Of a stretch of 64,000 bases of DNA, positions 37,447 through 49,796 are shown piece after piece. The translations under genes were made by a program, and so were the position numbers. The stretch is from an uncultured bacterium. Its GTDB lineage: Bacteria; DRYD01. A model generated the notes under the pieces. The model was not told where the DNA came from, searched no databases, and worked only from the letters and a program-made list of their open reading frames with translations. Position 1 is the first letter of the stretch. Each line of letters starts with the position of its first letter. Location: positions 1-64,000 of the forward strand of contig CAKZQG010000045.1 in the NCBI GenBank assembly GCA_937139605.1, given 5' to 3'.

Positions 37447-38277
37447 TTAAGTTAAAAATTCTCCACCATCAACGTAAATAGTATTACCTGTAATCCAATA
37501 AGTTAATTTTGTTGATAAAGCTAAAATAGCATTAGCGACATCTTCAGGAGTGGTTAATCTTTTATGTGGATTATATTTTAAAGCTTTTTCAATCATATCA
37601 TTAGAAGATGGGATTTTTCTTAAAGCTGGGGTATCAGTAACTCCTGCACATATAGCATTAGCGGTAATATTATAAGGAGCTAACTCTAATGCTAATTGCC
37701 TAATATGAGCTTCTAAAGCAGCTTTAGCAGCAGAAACTGGCCCATAATCCTTCCAATTCCTACTAGAACCTATACTAGTCATAGCAAATATCCTCGCATG
37801 CTTTTTAAACATACCATTAAAAAATAACTCTTGTACCCAATAAACCAAAGAGTTAGCCATTACATTTAATGTCATTTCTAATTGCTCCTTATTTACACTA
37901 TCACTTAAAGTATTAGCTATATAAGGTTTTAAAGCTCCAAAAGCTAAAGAATGTAATAAAACCTTGATACTATTTGTTCCTATTTCCTCTTTTAACTTAT
38001 TTACAATATTTTTAATATTATTAATATCAGCAGCATTTGTATTAAAGAAGATAGCTTTTCTTTTATATGTTTGCTCTATCTCATTTTTAATATTTATAGC
38101 ATTTTGTAAAGTAGATTTCATATCTAAATGAATTCCAATAATATCCATTCCATGTTTAGCTAATTTCAAAGCAGTAGCAGCACCGAACCCAGAAGAAGCA
38201 CCTAAAATCAATGCCCAACCATCTAATTTTAAATTAACTTCTAATTCTTCCATAATATATTCTTCCCTTATACTCAT
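37447..38277 (-). CDS. SDR-family enoyl-ACP reductase-like oxidoreductase
   Basis: 276 aa. Rossmann start LILGASSGFGAATAL, then HSLAFGAL, catalytic Tyr-x6-Lys in YGPVSAAK, and C-terminal GNTIYVDGGEF. The HS(L/I)AF motif and the wide spacing before Tyr resemble FabI/FabL enoyl-ACP reductases, which complete each round of fatty acid elongation; the N-terminal glycine pattern is more like ordinary SDRs (FabL). The first 10 residues upstream of the conserved region include a second Met (residue 9). No other fab genes are near. A general SDR dehydrogenase is the alternative. Confidence 0.6.
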   Translation of the reverse strand: MSIREEYIMEELEVNLKLDGWALILGASSGFGAATALKLAKHGMDIIGIHLDMKSTLQNAINIKNEIEQTYKRKAIFFNTNAADINNIKNIVNKLKEEIGTNSIKVLLHSLAFGALKPYIANTLSDSVNKEQLEMTLNVMANSLVYWVQELFFNGMFKKHARIFAMTSIGSSRNWKDYGPVSAAKAALEAHIRQLALELAPYNITANAICAGVTDTPALRKIPSSNDMIEKALKYNPHKRLTTPEDVANAILALSTKLTYWITGNTIYVDGGEFLT

Positions 38278-38460
38278 AAAAAATTTTCACCCCTTGTGTT
38301 AAATTAATTAGTTAATAACTATAGTTTAATTTTCTACATTACTAATAATAAATCCTCTATTATCTTTAACATCGTAAAAAAAATACATAAAGATTATCAA
38401 TCTCATATCAACAAAACTCATATTCAAAAGTAAGCCTAGCTTTTTATGATTAAAATGCTA

Positions 38461-39327
38461 TTAATTTTTAAGGCGAGGATCAAATAAATCTTCAATACCA
38501 TAAGATAGCAATACCAAAGAAATTTGAAATAATATAATAAAAAATATAGGTGCAAACAAATAAGGCCAGGCATTAGGAACATAAATAGCCCCCGTAGAAC
38601 CTATAGCTAAATTAATCATCATTCCCCAATTATTTATTTCCAAAGGAACTAGCCCTAAAACCATTATACCTACACTAGCCACTATAGCCCCCCTAGAAAT
38701 ATTTATAAAATTTATTAAAACAATAGGCAAAAGAAGCGGTAGTAATTCACTAAAAATAACATATAAAATAGGGTAATCGTAGATTTTGTAAAAAATAATG
38801 AATTCTTTAGATTTAAGAGATATTGTTTGAGCTCTAATAGAAGAAGCTAAAGAAGGCCAAGACCAAATAGCTAATAAAAAAGAAAAACTAATTATATCAT
38901 TAACTTTTAAAACAGAAGCTAAAATAGCCATAATTGGGAAACTAGGAACACTTAAAAATATATCAATTAATCTACTTATTAACGAATCAATAAATTTACC
39001 AAAGTATCCAGCAACTATATCTAAAACGAATCCAATTAAAGTTGCCCAAAAACCAGTTAATAATGCTATAAAAATAACATAAAAAGCTCCTTTAAAAATT
39101 AGTAATAAAACATCTCTACCTGCATAATCAGTCCCTAAAGGATGCCTCCAAGAAATACCAAAAAATCTCTGACTATAATCAGGTTCCAAATTCATAGGAA
39201 TTAATTTACCAATTAAAGCAATAACAATAAAAAATAAAAAAAGAACTAAACCTATAAATGTAGGAGATAAAATAAAACCTAAATATTGTTTTAATAAACT
39301 CTTATCAAAGACAATTTTTTTATTCAT
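38461..39327 (-). CDS. Peptide ABC transporter permease (DppC/OppC type)
   Basis: 288 aa, intact reading frame. Six membrane segments, the N-terminal SWRHPLGTDYAGRDVLL motif and the C-terminal DLFDPRLKN are diagnostic of OppC/DppC. The cytoplasmic EAA-type loop (FYKIYDYPILYVIFSELLPLLLP) is more diverged than usual. It is followed upstream by a frameshifted partner permease and an ATPase with nonsense codons, so it may be translated but probably non-functional. Confidence 0.85.
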   Translation of the reverse strand: MNKKIVFDKSLLKQYLGFILSPTFIGLVLFLFFIVIALIGKLIPMNLEPDYSQRFFGISWRHPLGTDYAGRDVLLLIFKGAFYVIFIALLTGFWATLIGFVLDIVAGYFGKFIDSLISRLIDIFLSVPSFPIMAILASVLKVNDIISFSFLLAIWSWPSLASSIRAQTISLKSKEFIIFYKIYDYPILYVIFSELLPLLLPIVLINFINISRGAIVASVGIMVLGLVPLEINNWGMMINLAIGSTGAIYVPNAWPYLFAPIFFIILFQISLVLLSYGIEDLFDPRLKN

Positions 39328-39346
39328 TTTTTCATTTTAATTTTGA

Positions 39347-40347
39347 TTAATCAATATTTTTGGTTCTAATATCTACAATTTTATGAGTAATATCTGCTAA
39401 AAAATTAAGTAATAATACCAGTAAAGTAATAATAGTAAGTATTCCTTGAATGAGGGTATAATCACGTAAAGCAATAGCTTTAGAAAAGAAATATCCTATA
39501 CCAGGATAGCTAAAAATAGGCTCTAAGAAAAATGCCCCCTGTAATATCCCACTTAAATTTATAAAAAACAAAGGAATTACAGGGATAATAGCATTTGGTA
39601 AAATATAATAAAAAAGAATAGTCTTATTTTTTAAACCTTTAGCTTTAGCTAAAAGTACATAATTTTCAGAAATAACAGTAATAGCAGCAGCCCTAAAAGC
39701 CAAAATCCAACCACCTAATAAAACCAAAGAATAACTCAAAACAGGTAAAACCGAATGCTTTATAATAGAAACCAAAAAACCAAGTGAAAAAGGTTGAGTT
39801 TCTATACTATAGGCTCCTCTTAGCGGAAAAATCTTTAAATAAACTCCAAACAAAACTAAAAGTATAATACCCACCAAAAAGTTAGGAATAGAATTTAAAA
39901 TAGAAGCAAAAATAGTAATATCATTATCAACAAATTTATCTCTATTATAAGCAGAAATTATCCCTAAAACTAAACTCACTAAAAAGCTAAAAACCAAAGC
40001 AGTTAATCCTAAATAAACAGTCCAAAAAATAGAATGCATAATTATACTTGATACAGATACCTTGTAAATAATAGACTCCCTAAATTGCCACTAAAAATAT
40101 TAGTAAGATAAGAAAAAAACTGTGCTAATACCCCCTCATTTATATCATATCCCAATTGACTTTCAACTATCTTATAAGCTTGTTTGTAAGAAATATCCAT
40201 AATTTAGCACTAATTCCTGAATCCTTATTTGAATTATATCCCCGGCATCATTCCTAATATTAAAAAAATAAGTATCAAAACAATAAAAAACGTTATACCA
40301 ATAGAAACAACTCTCTTAAATATATACCTACCCATAAAAAATGACAT
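39347..40347 (-). pseudogene. Frameshifted peptide ABC permease (DppB/OppB type)
   Basis: An intact 230-aa C-terminal piece (39347-40039) contains the DppB/OppB transmembrane region and the loop NYVLLAKAKGLKNKTILFYYILP. The missing N terminus is present upstream in other frames: MSFFMGRYIFKRVVSIGITF, ending GMMPGI at a stop (about 40231), then DIIQIRIQELVLNYGY, then SYKQAYKIVESQLGYDIN continuing to FSGNLGSLLF, which match the DppB N-terminal helix and the Glu-Leu-Gly-Leu-Asp region. At least three frameshifts separate them. The start would be ATG at 40345-40347 (or 40333-40335). Confidence 0.8.
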
Positions 40348-40373
40348 TAAATTTTTTGTAAAATATTTTATTT

Positions 40374-41276
40374 TTATTGATAATCATTGAATAGATGGCA
40401 AGCTACAAATCTACTTTGATGAATTTTAAGTAAAGGTTTTTCTACTTTACATTTATTCGCTGCATACTTACATCTAAAATAAAAAACGCAAGCTCTAAAA
40501 TTATTTGAATTAATATTATCCTCACTTTCTAAAACCCCACTTTTATTTTCATTAATATTATAATCATCTTTATTCAAAAGCAATTTAAGGTAAGGATGTA
40601 AAGGATTATCTAAAGATTCTTTTAAATTCCCTACTTCTACCAGCTCTCCTTTATACATCACAGCAATTCTACCCTCAAAATATTTCAAAGTACCAATATC
40701 ATGAGTAATATAAATAAAAGTTATACCATTTTTATTTAGATCAGATAGTGTTTTTATAATAGATAGTTTAGTATTAGCATCCAAATCCGATGTATGCTCA
40801 TCAGCTATTATAATATCAGGATTAGATAAAAGAGTCCTAATAATAGAAATTCTTTGTAATTAACCTCCAGATAACTGATAAGGGAAGCTATAAACTAACT
40901 CAAAATCTAAATCAAACTTAATAAATAAATCACTAATTATCTGTTTTACCTTAATAATATCGGGAATATTATAAACAAAATGTAGTACAGAAACTAAATA
41001 ATAAAAGATATTTTTAAGAGGATTAAAAGAGGAGAATGGATCTTGAAAAATAACTCCTATCTTGAGTTTATCACTTTTAGGTAGCTTTAGAATTTCTTGA
41101 TTATATAGTAAAATACTTGCTTAACAAGGTTTAATCAATCCTAAACAAGCTTTAGCTAAAGTAGTCTTACCTGAACCCGATTCCCCTATTACTCCAACAA
41201 GCTCCCCCTTATAAATATCCAAATTTATATCCTTTAATATCACATTATTATCTATAATAAATATTAGTATATCCAT
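40374..41276 (-). pseudogene. Peptide ABC ATPase (OppF/DppF type) with two nonsense codons
   Basis: A single frame from ATG 41274-41276 to the stop at 40374 encodes a full OppF/DppF ATPase except for two in-frame TAA codons. Walker A is GESGSGKTT; after GLIKPC comes TAA (41121-41123); the Q-loop reads FQDPFSSFNP; the signature is LSGG followed by TAA (40860-40862) where Gln (CAA) is expected; Walker B is IIIADEHTSDLD; H-loop THD. The C-terminal CKYAANKCKVEKP Cys-rich end is typical of OppD/F. Only the last 136 aa (40374-40784) are an open ORF. Confidence 0.85.
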
Positions 41277-41586
41277 AACTCCCTACAAAGCTTTATCATA
41301 ATCCATCATCCATACCATAAAAATTAATAAATCTTTATCCATACTCATCTATTAAAAATATTATTACTCTGATTTGTATATACTTTATTAAATTTTTTAT
41401 AAATAATTTTAATCTTTATTCTTTTATTTTCTTAATTTAAAATTCTAATAAATAAAATCCAAACTCTTTTTTACTAACAATATAATAAATTAATAAGCCA
41501 ATTAAAAACTGTTCATAAAATAAAAATTAATAGTTAAACATTTTTCTTATTAGTAAAATTTTTAACTTTCTAAGGGTATTATTTTT
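41277..41586. other. Gap without a recognisable gene
   Basis: 310 bases of AT-rich sequence upstream of the broken ATPase. The minus strand offers only a ~21-codon frame (MSMDKDLLIFMVWMMDYDKAL) ending 9 bases before the ATPase start. I see no terminator or known RNA. It may be the debris of another gene of the peptide-transport operon. Confidence 0.4.
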
Positions 41587-43089
41587 TTAATTATTAAAAA
41601 GCTTCAAATAATCTTCAAGATTAAAAATAAAAAATGGCCAAAATCTACTTGATAATTTATTACCAACAATTACTTTATAATCAAATAATTCTTTATTCAA
41701 TTTTAACACTAACTCTTTTAACAAATTAACTTCATTATCTAAATTTGCTTTTACTAAATTATTAACTTTTTGTAATTCCTTTGTTAATTCTTTTTTAATT
41801 TTTCTATTACTAGGATCACTAATTTTTTTTATTAAATCATATTTATAATCTATTAAATCCTTTGGTATCTTTTTAGATATAGAATCTATTTGAAAATAAA
41901 CTTTATCTAATAAACCTTTCAACTCATTATTTAAAAACTTTTCAATTTCTTTGAAATGAATACTTAATTTTTCAAAAATTTTAAAGAGATTTTCAATATT
42001 ATAATCAATAGCAGATAAAATTCCATTAACTATACTTAAAACACTATCCAAAGAACTAACATAATTAGCAATAAAGTCATAATTAAAAGGATATAAAGTA
42101 GCAGTTATAATATCAGTTTTTTTTAAATTAAAACAAAAATTATTCAAATAATAATGAGAAGTAAGATAATCAGAGATAAAAGTGTAATAAGAACTACCGA
42201 TACCAAGAATATCAATATTAGAAAAGAATAGTCTTCTGAAAGTAGCCCATAAAACTGCCTTTGGTCTAATTGAATTTAAAATACTATCATCTTTTATATC
42301 AATATAAAATTTCTCTTCATTTTTAAGAAAATAAACTCTATTATTATCAATATACAAAGTGTTCCTAAATCCTTGTTCAGAAATAAACCAAAAAGGTAAT
42401 TCATTATCCAAAATCTTCCTAACAGTTTTTATTTCATTAAAATACAACATATTAACAGCATCATTATAAAACCTATTTAAATCCCTATAATTTAAAATGT
42501 AATCATAAAAAAAACTTCTAAATTCATTAGTTTTTGAAATATTACTTACTAAATCAAATTCAATATCAACATTCTTTCCAAAATATTCAAAATATTTAAG
42601 AAAAATAAAATAAATAAAATCAGAAAATTTAGTAAAATTGCTAACATCAATATTATGAATCAATTCAATAAAGAAAGAAAAATTATCTATAAACTCAGTT
42701 TTATTAAAATAAACTTTAAAGTTAAATAAAATATCTTTAAAAAAATTATAAATAATGTTTATAAATTCTTTTAGATAGTAAAAAGGTATTTTTTCATAAG
42801 CAAATTCTGATTCAATAGACTTATCTAAAATCTGGATATTAAATTTATCAGAATCATTAAAAACAATTAACTTGTTATTAAAATTCGATTTAATAAGATG
42901 TACAAATTTAATAAAAACGCCAGGATAAAATAGAGTAGGTTGATGAGAAACAACAATCTTATCATTAGATTTAAAATCTTTAGAAAATAAAATCTCTTTA
43001 AAAACTAATTCTTCTTTATACGGGATATAAACTTGTTTTATAGAACTTAAAAACTCAGATAGGTATAAATCAAATACTGAGCTTTTCAC
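41587..43089 (-). CDS. Unknown 500-aa protein, possibly BshC-like
   Basis: 500 aa. VVSHQPTLFYPGVFIKFVHL near residue 46 recalls the VVTGQQAGLFTGPLY start of BshC (putative cysteine ligase of bacillithiol synthesis), and IRPKAVLWATFRRLFFSNID followed by GIGSSYYTF recalls its LSPNxxLRPxxQxxxLP and GGGGE region. A C-terminal part is a long coiled coil (KKELTKELQKVNNLVKANL), as BshC also has. The match is weak and motif-level only, so function is uncertain. It overlaps no neighbour and follows the GldA-like ATPase by 14 bases. Confidence 0.4.
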   Translation of the reverse strand: MKSSVFDLYLSEFLSSIKQVYIPYKEELVFKEILFSKDFKSNDKIVVSHQPTLFYPGVFIKFVHLIKSNFNNKLIVFNDSDKFNIQILDKSIESEFAYEKIPFYYLKEFINIIYNFFKDILFNFKVYFNKTEFIDNFSFFIELIHNIDVSNFTKFSDFIYFIFLKYFEYFGKNVDIEFDLVSNISKTNEFRSFFYDYILNYRDLNRFYNDAVNMLYFNEIKTVRKILDNELPFWFISEQGFRNTLYIDNNRVYFLKNEEKFYIDIKDDSILNSIRPKAVLWATFRRLFFSNIDILGIGSSYYTFISDYLTSHYYLNNFCFNLKKTDIITATLYPFNYDFIANYVSSLDSVLSIVNGILSAIDYNIENLFKIFEKLSIHFKEIEKFLNNELKGLLDKVYFQIDSISKKIPKDLIDYKYDLIKKISDPSNRKIKKELTKELQKVNNLVKANLDNEVNLLKELVLKLNKELFDYKVIVGNKLSSRFWPFFIFNLEDYLKLFNN

Positions 43090-43103
43090 TTTAAGTAAAA
43101 TCC

Positions 43104-44108
43104 TTATTTATTATTAACAAGATTTTTATCATCAGTTTTTTTATTAAGCATCTCTTCTTCCCATTTATTTATTACATTCACAAAAAGATCTTCCATTTTT
43201 AATTCTTTTTTATCTATATACAATAGCTTATAATTATTATCAAATAAATATTTATTAAGTTGATAGAGCTTATTTTCAATAGAATAATCTCCTTTAATAT
43301 AAAAACCATTTTGGTCTAAACGAATATCAGCATTATTTAAAATATTTTTTATATCAGATAATAAATTATCATTGGGTTTAAAGTCTTGAAAAACATAATT
43401 AATAACTAAGCCACTTCCTTGTTTAGCTAATTCACTTAACTCTCCATTTAATAAGATATTTCCTTTGTGAATAATAACAATATCATCACAAATAGCTTCA
43501 ACTTCTTGCATAATGTGAGTACTTAAAATAACACTTCTATTAACTGATAAATCTTTTATAAGCTTCCTAATTTCAATAATCTGGAAAGGATCCAGTCCTT
43601 GAGTAGGTTCATCTAAAATAATAACTTTTGGATTCCCCAAGATAGCCTGAGCTAAACCTACTCTTTGTTTATACCCCTTAGATAGTTCCCTTAAAAAATA
43701 ATCTTGATAATTAAGAAGCCCAACCATCTGCATAACCTTAAAAACTTCTTCTTTAATGTTATCAACCCCTTTAACGTCAGCAACAAACTCTAAAAACTCA
43801 TTAACTTTTAAATCCTCATAAAGTGGGAAATTCTCCGGTAAATAACCTACTATTTTTCTAATAGCCAAAGGATTATCCAAGATATTAATATTATCTACAA
43901 AAACTTCTCCACTATCAGGTTTAAGATAAGTTGTAATTATTTTCATAGTAGTAGTTTTACCTGCACCATTTAACCCCAAAAACCCAGTAACTTTATTTTT
44001 TCTAAAATCAACTGTTAGATTATTAAGAACCTTAGATAATCCAGAATAATAACTCTTATTAACTCCTTTTAAACTAACAATGATATCTACTTTTTCCATA
44101 AATTTCAA
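43104..44108 (-). CDS. ABC transporter ATP-binding protein (GldA/CcmA type)
   Basis: 334 aa. Walker A GLNGAGKTT, signature LSKGYKQRVGLAQA, Walker B VIILDEPTQGLDP, switch LSTHIM. The C-terminal ~110 residues include the ligand-free extension typical of GldA/NatA-type ATPases. It likely pairs with a permease and perhaps the GldG-like protein at 25384-26730. Exactly what is moved is unknown. It is 11 bases from atpD and 14 from the unknown 500-aa gene. Confidence 0.85.
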   Translation of the reverse strand: MKFMEKVDIIVSLKGVNKSYYSGLSKVLNNLTVDFRKNKVTGFLGLNGAGKTTTMKIITTYLKPDSGEVFVDNINILDNPLAIRKIVGYLPENFPLYEDLKVNEFLEFVADVKGVDNIKEEVFKVMQMVGLLNYQDYFLRELSKGYKQRVGLAQAILGNPKVIILDEPTQGLDPFQIIEIRKLIKDLSVNRSVILSTHIMQEVEAICDDIVIIHKGNILLNGELSELAKQGSGLVINYVFQDFKPNDNLLSDIKNILNNADIRLDQNGFYIKGDYSIENKLYQLNKYLFDNNYKLLYIDKKELKMEDLFVNVINKWEEEMLNKKTDDKNLVNNK

Positions 44109-44119
44109 CTCCTTTTTAA

Positions 44120-45598
<1,479 letters not shown>

Positions 45599-45624
45599 TT
45601 AATTACCTCCTTAATTGTTAGTTT

Positions 45625-48105
45625 TTATCTTCTTTTTATAGAATAATTTTTATTTAATTTATTTAAATAAAGATCAAGGAATTCATTAATTTTTTCAGAA
45701 GAAATATTTTCAAAGGGCTTTATAACTATTCTAAATGTAAAAGAATTAAGCTCTTTGTAATTATCCAGTAAATAAAAATCAATTATTTTAAATCTTATTT
45801 TATCATTATTAAATTGTTTTTCAACTTCTAAGATTTCTTTTTTCAAATTAAACAATATATTATTATAATTATCATCAATAATAACAGAAAAATCTCTATA
45901 AATTAAAGGTAATTCAATTAATTGATATTCTTTTTTAATTTTAGTGTTTAAATCTTGATTTTCTATAGAAAAATTAGGGTAATTTTCAATAATTTTTTGT
46001 AATTCAGATAAATTAAGATTAAAGACGATAGTATAAGATGGTAATTCCCCATCTTTTATATATTCATTAACTAAATAATTAATAGTGCCAATAAAAGCGA
46101 TTTTTTTATCCAAAACATAAATATCATACGCTTTTTCTAAAAACTTATAATTAGATTCTCTAAATTCAATTAAATCCCTATAAATCCCATAAGAATTAAG
46201 AATATTATAAAAAATATTTTTAATAATTTGAAAATTAAAGATAAAATAGCTTTTAGAATCTTTAAATAAGAAATTAATATTATTATTAAGGATAACTGCA
46301 GCTAGTTCAGTTTTTTCATAATCTAAATAACTATGCCCTAACTCAAAGATTTTTAAATTTTTGTATCCTTGCTTATAATTATAGTCAGCAATTAATAAAG
46401 TAGAGGCTAAAACATAATTCCTATAAGCATTATACTCATTAGACATAGGATTAAATAATTCTAAATACTTTTCATTAAATAATTTTAAATACTCACTATT
46501 TAATAAGTTATAACCAATAACATAGGTGAAATTATTATTAATAAATGCGTTTTTAAAATCTTCTTGTAATTTTAAGGAAAAATCTTTATGTGGTTTAAAA
46601 TAAGAGATATTAATATTTTTATTAATAGCTTTATTTTTAAAGAAATTATATCCTTGAAATCTAGCGATTTCTTCAGCTAAATCCCACCAATAATTTAAAT
46701 CTTTTCTGTAAGTCCTAATAATAATATCTTTATTATTTAAAATATCTACCAAAAATCCTAATTTAGTAAATTTTTCTTTTATATTATCTAATTCTAATTC
46801 TTTAAATCCTAAATATTTTTTTATTTTATCCAAATCAGCGGTAATAGTTTTTAAATCTAAAGCTTTATCTAAGTTTTTTAGATTTTTATTTACTTTAGAT
46901 AAAATAAATCTAATTTGAGAATCAGGTAAGAATTCTTTAATTAAAAACGAAGCTCTTTTGTAAGCTAAGAAAGAATAATAAATAGGGATATCTTTCTCAA
47001 ATCGCTTAGAAGAATTAGTATATATATTTAATCTTTTAGAAGTTCTCCTAATAGAGATAGGATCAAAACTAGCAGATTCCAATAAAATAGTGTTAGTACT
47101 ATCAAAGATAGAATAATTTCGTGATCCAATAATTCCCCCTAAAGCTAATACTTTATTATCAGCATCAGAAATAACAATATCATCTGTAGATAAAATATAA
47201 TCTTTATCATCCAAAGCTTGTAGTAATTCTTGATTATAAGCATTTCTAACTACAATTTTTCCTTTTATAAAATTAAAATCAAAAGCATGTAATGGATTAG
47301 CTAATTCGTACATAACAAAATTAGTTATATCTACAATATTATTAATAGGTTTAATATTGATAGAATCTAATAAAAGTTGAAACTCAACATTAGAAGGCAT
47401 TATCTTAATATTATCAAAAATAATGCCAGTATATACTCTACATTTATCTGTTAATATTTCAATATCAAATTTATATTCGTTGCTTAAAGTAGAAAAATCA
47501 GATAAAGATAAATCCGGCAAATCTTTATTTAATTTAACAGATAATTCTTTAAGAATATGATAAAATCCGAAATAATCAGGCCTATTAGCAAATGGTTGTA
47601 TCTCTATAATATAATCAGTAGTATTTATAATATCATTGAGATATTTTCCAATATTATTAGTAAAATTTTTATCGAAATTAAATTTAGCTACTTTATCACC
47701 AATAGCTCTAATGTTATCCCAATTTAATTCTGTAGTAGATAACATCATTCCAAAGCTTTCTAATCCTTTCATTTTTTTAATATCAATAACAAGTTTATTA
47801 TTTTGGAATTCTAATACTGCTCCTTTAAGAGCAACTAAAACTATGTCATTAACTTCAACAGATTCATCTGCAGTTAGTATCTGTAAAATTTCATTAGAAA
47901 AATCTACTTTACAAACGTACAATTTATCAGCATTAGGATGTTTTTCTTTAAATACAATTTTCCCTATCCTTATATTTTTATAATCTCTTGAAATTTTATA
48001 ATAATTTTCAACCTGAACTCCAATATCCAATAAGGAATTAACAACATCACCTATTGAAAAATTATATTGAAAATATTTATTTATTAAATTTAAACTCAAT
48101 AACAT
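45625..48105 (-). CDS. pheT: Phenylalanine-tRNA ligase beta subunit
   Basis: 826 aa, full length. N-terminal tRNA-binding (EMAP-like) domain with KIVFKEKHPNADKLYVCKVD, B3/B4 editing region (FVMYELANPLHAFDFNFIKG), B5 domain and the C-terminal FDX-ACB anticodon-binding domain (LPLIYRDFSVIIDDNYNNIL). Charges tRNA-Phe together with PheS. pheS is not adjacent, which is common but not universal. It lies 10 bases downstream of the 48115-48837 gene and 30 bases before atpD. Confidence 0.95.
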   Translation of the reverse strand: MLLSLNLINKYFQYNFSIGDVVNSLLDIGVQVENYYKISRDYKNIRIGKIVFKEKHPNADKLYVCKVDFSNEILQILTADESVEVNDIVLVALKGAVLEFQNNKLVIDIKKMKGLESFGMMLSTTELNWDNIRAIGDKVAKFNFDKNFTNNIGKYLNDIINTTDYIIEIQPFANRPDYFGFYHILKELSVKLNKDLPDLSLSDFSTLSNEYKFDIEILTDKCRVYTGIIFDNIKIMPSNVEFQLLLDSINIKPINNIVDITNFVMYELANPLHAFDFNFIKGKIVVRNAYNQELLQALDDKDYILSTDDIVISDADNKVLALGGIIGSRNYSIFDSTNTILLESASFDPISIRRTSKRLNIYTNSSKRFEKDIPIYYSFLAYKRASFLIKEFLPDSQIRFILSKVNKNLKNLDKALDLKTITADLDKIKKYLGFKELELDNIKEKFTKLGFLVDILNNKDIIIRTYRKDLNYWWDLAEEIARFQGYNFFKNKAINKNINISYFKPHKDFSLKLQEDFKNAFINNNFTYVIGYNLLNSEYLKLFNEKYLELFNPMSNEYNAYRNYVLASTLLIADYNYKQGYKNLKIFELGHSYLDYEKTELAAVILNNNINFLFKDSKSYFIFNFQIIKNIFYNILNSYGIYRDLIEFRESNYKFLEKAYDIYVLDKKIAFIGTINYLVNEYIKDGELPSYTIVFNLNLSELQKIIENYPNFSIENQDLNTKIKKEYQLIELPLIYRDFSVIIDDNYNNILFNLKKEILEVEKQFNNDKIRFKIIDFYLLDNYKELNSFTFRIVIKPFENISSEKINEFLDLYLNKLNKNYSIKRR

Positions 48106-48114
48106 ATAAATTAA

Positions 48115-48837
48115 CTAACCTAATAACTTAATGGTATTATATACATTATTTTCCATAACATATTCTTGAACCTTTACGATAGTATCTATATTAATTTCTT
48201 GGAAAACATTAGTTCCTAAATTTAAGTCAAATTCAGTATAAGATTTCAGATTAATAATAAAATTTCCTTCAAAAGTTTCAGATTTTCCGCTAACAAGCTC
48301 CATATTAATGGGGATATTGATACTAACTTCATGACTTTTAGCTTCAATAATAGCAATATTATTAGTTATTTCTTTAAGAGTATATACCATATTTACATTA
48401 GCTTCCTTATTAACAGTAGGTAAAGAGAATTTAATAGGATTAGTCCACGAGTCACCGATATTTAGATCATAATCAGGGAAAACAAGAGTACTAACTTCAT
48501 TACTACCAGCACTCTCTATGATTTCTCCCCTTGGACTAACTAACATATAAACAACTTGATTAGAGACAGGAATAACAGTAGTTTTGATATCATCCGTCAT
48601 TTCTTGAGCTATTTCTTGCTCAGAAACATTCCTATTATAAACTTTTATCCTAATATGATAGCCTTCTTCATCATATGCTACAGGTTTAAGATTAATAGAA
48701 CTATAAGAGACAAATTTATTAGCGTCAAGAACTTCCATAATTTTAGATACTTGTCTTATAACAACAGATTTAGCTTCGTAATTTAAGATTTTTCCAACTT
48801 TATAATTAAAAACTAACTTCACACTTTTTACCCCCAT
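48115..48837 (-). CDS. Unknown 240-aa protein
   Basis: 240 aa, beta-rich, no signal peptide and no membrane segment. Starts MGVKSVKLVFNYKVGKILNY; central MLVSPRGEIIES and LNIGDSWTNPI. It resembles, by pattern, DUF6263-like proteins, which carry a KxGxxxxY start and a GDSW motif, usually with a signal peptide; that is from memory and unverified. Immediately upstream of pheT. Confidence 0.5.
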   Translation of the reverse strand: MGVKSVKLVFNYKVGKILNYEAKSVVIRQVSKIMEVLDANKFVSYSSINLKPVAYDEEGYHIRIKVYNRNVSEQEIAQEMTDDIKTTVIPVSNQVVYMLVSPRGEIIESAGSNEVSTLVFPDYDLNIGDSWTNPIKFSLPTVNKEANVNMVYTLKEITNNIAIIEAKSHEVSINIPINMELVSGKSETFEGNFIINLKSYTEFDLNLGTNVFQEINIDTIVKVQEYVMENNVYNTIKLLG

Positions 48838-49131
48838 TTTTATTATTTTTTTATTTTTTAAATTATTTTTTTAAAGATATTACTCTTAGTAATTATATTA
48901 AACACAATTAAAAATATACCTCTTAATTTTTATAATTAACAACTAATTAATTACTTATTACCTAATAATTCATACTCAAAATTACTCAGTTTTTTATTTA
49001 TTTTATCAAACTCTATTCCTAGTAAATATATTTTTTCATAATTTAAATATTTTTTAAAGTATTCTTTTTCCTTAATTTGTTTTAACGCTTTCCCTTTTTC
49101 TTTTTCATTCTCTAACACCTTAAACTCCATT

Positions 49132-49152
49132 ATAACGAAAGTTATATGAAAT
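49132..49152. repeat. 21-bp palindromic insert (short form)
   Basis: ATAAC, GAAA, GTTAT, then tail ATGAAAT: the same outer arms and tail as the 34-bp units but without the inner stem. It adds seven residues (FHITFVI) in frame just before the nuclease MEFKV motif, where homologues as I recall read directly YIxEFKV. Confidence 0.75.
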
Positions 49153-49560
49153 ATATAAACTATTTTTTTATCCACTATTATTGTTAAATTTATTCTACCT
49201 TTTGATGTATTATCTTCTATTATTACGTTATATCCTGTTGAATATATTAGCCCATATATTGCTGCAGAATATATATACTCGTTTTTTAACACTTCATAAC
49301 TTATTGTATTTATAAATATCTCTATCTGTTTTTTTATTTCTTGTAGATTCCCCTTTTTAAATGCTAAGCTTATTAATGTTGTCTTATCTACTTGGTAATC
49401 TCCTGTTATATAAAATAATATCTCACTGTTAAATGATTTTCTCACTTCTTTATTCGGATAATCTAATGAATATAGAACCTCTTCATTCTCATATTTATAC
49501 TCCTCTTTGATGGTTAAATATCCTGTTTGGAACATTAATGCTTCTATGCTTATATATTCT

Positions 49561-49596
49561 ATAACGAGAGATGTATTCTCGAAGTTATATAATAAT
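49561..49596. repeat. 36-bp palindromic insert (diverged)
   Basis: ATAAC, a different inner stem CGAGA/TCTCG, GTTAT, then ATAATAA instead of ATGAAAT. It adds twelve residues (LLYNFENTSLVI) in frame just before EYISIEALMFQ. Borders of the insert are uncertain by one or two bases. Confidence 0.6.
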
Positions 49597-49796
49597 ATGT
49601 CAAACTTTTCTAATATCTCACTTGTGTAGAATTTCTTATGTAAATACGGTAAATCAAAGTTTCTTTGTTTTATTATTTTAAATAAAAATTTTGTTCTTCC
49701 TGTTTCATACCAATAATTTCTTATCTCCTTCTTCTTTAAATATAATAACACATCAAATAGATTATATACTTTATTGCCTAAAAAATTATATCCGTT

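Noticed and set aside
40374-41276. Alternative code (TAA read as Gln)
   Set aside because: TAA ends most genes here, and the neighbouring permease has true frameshifts, so decay explains the codons better.
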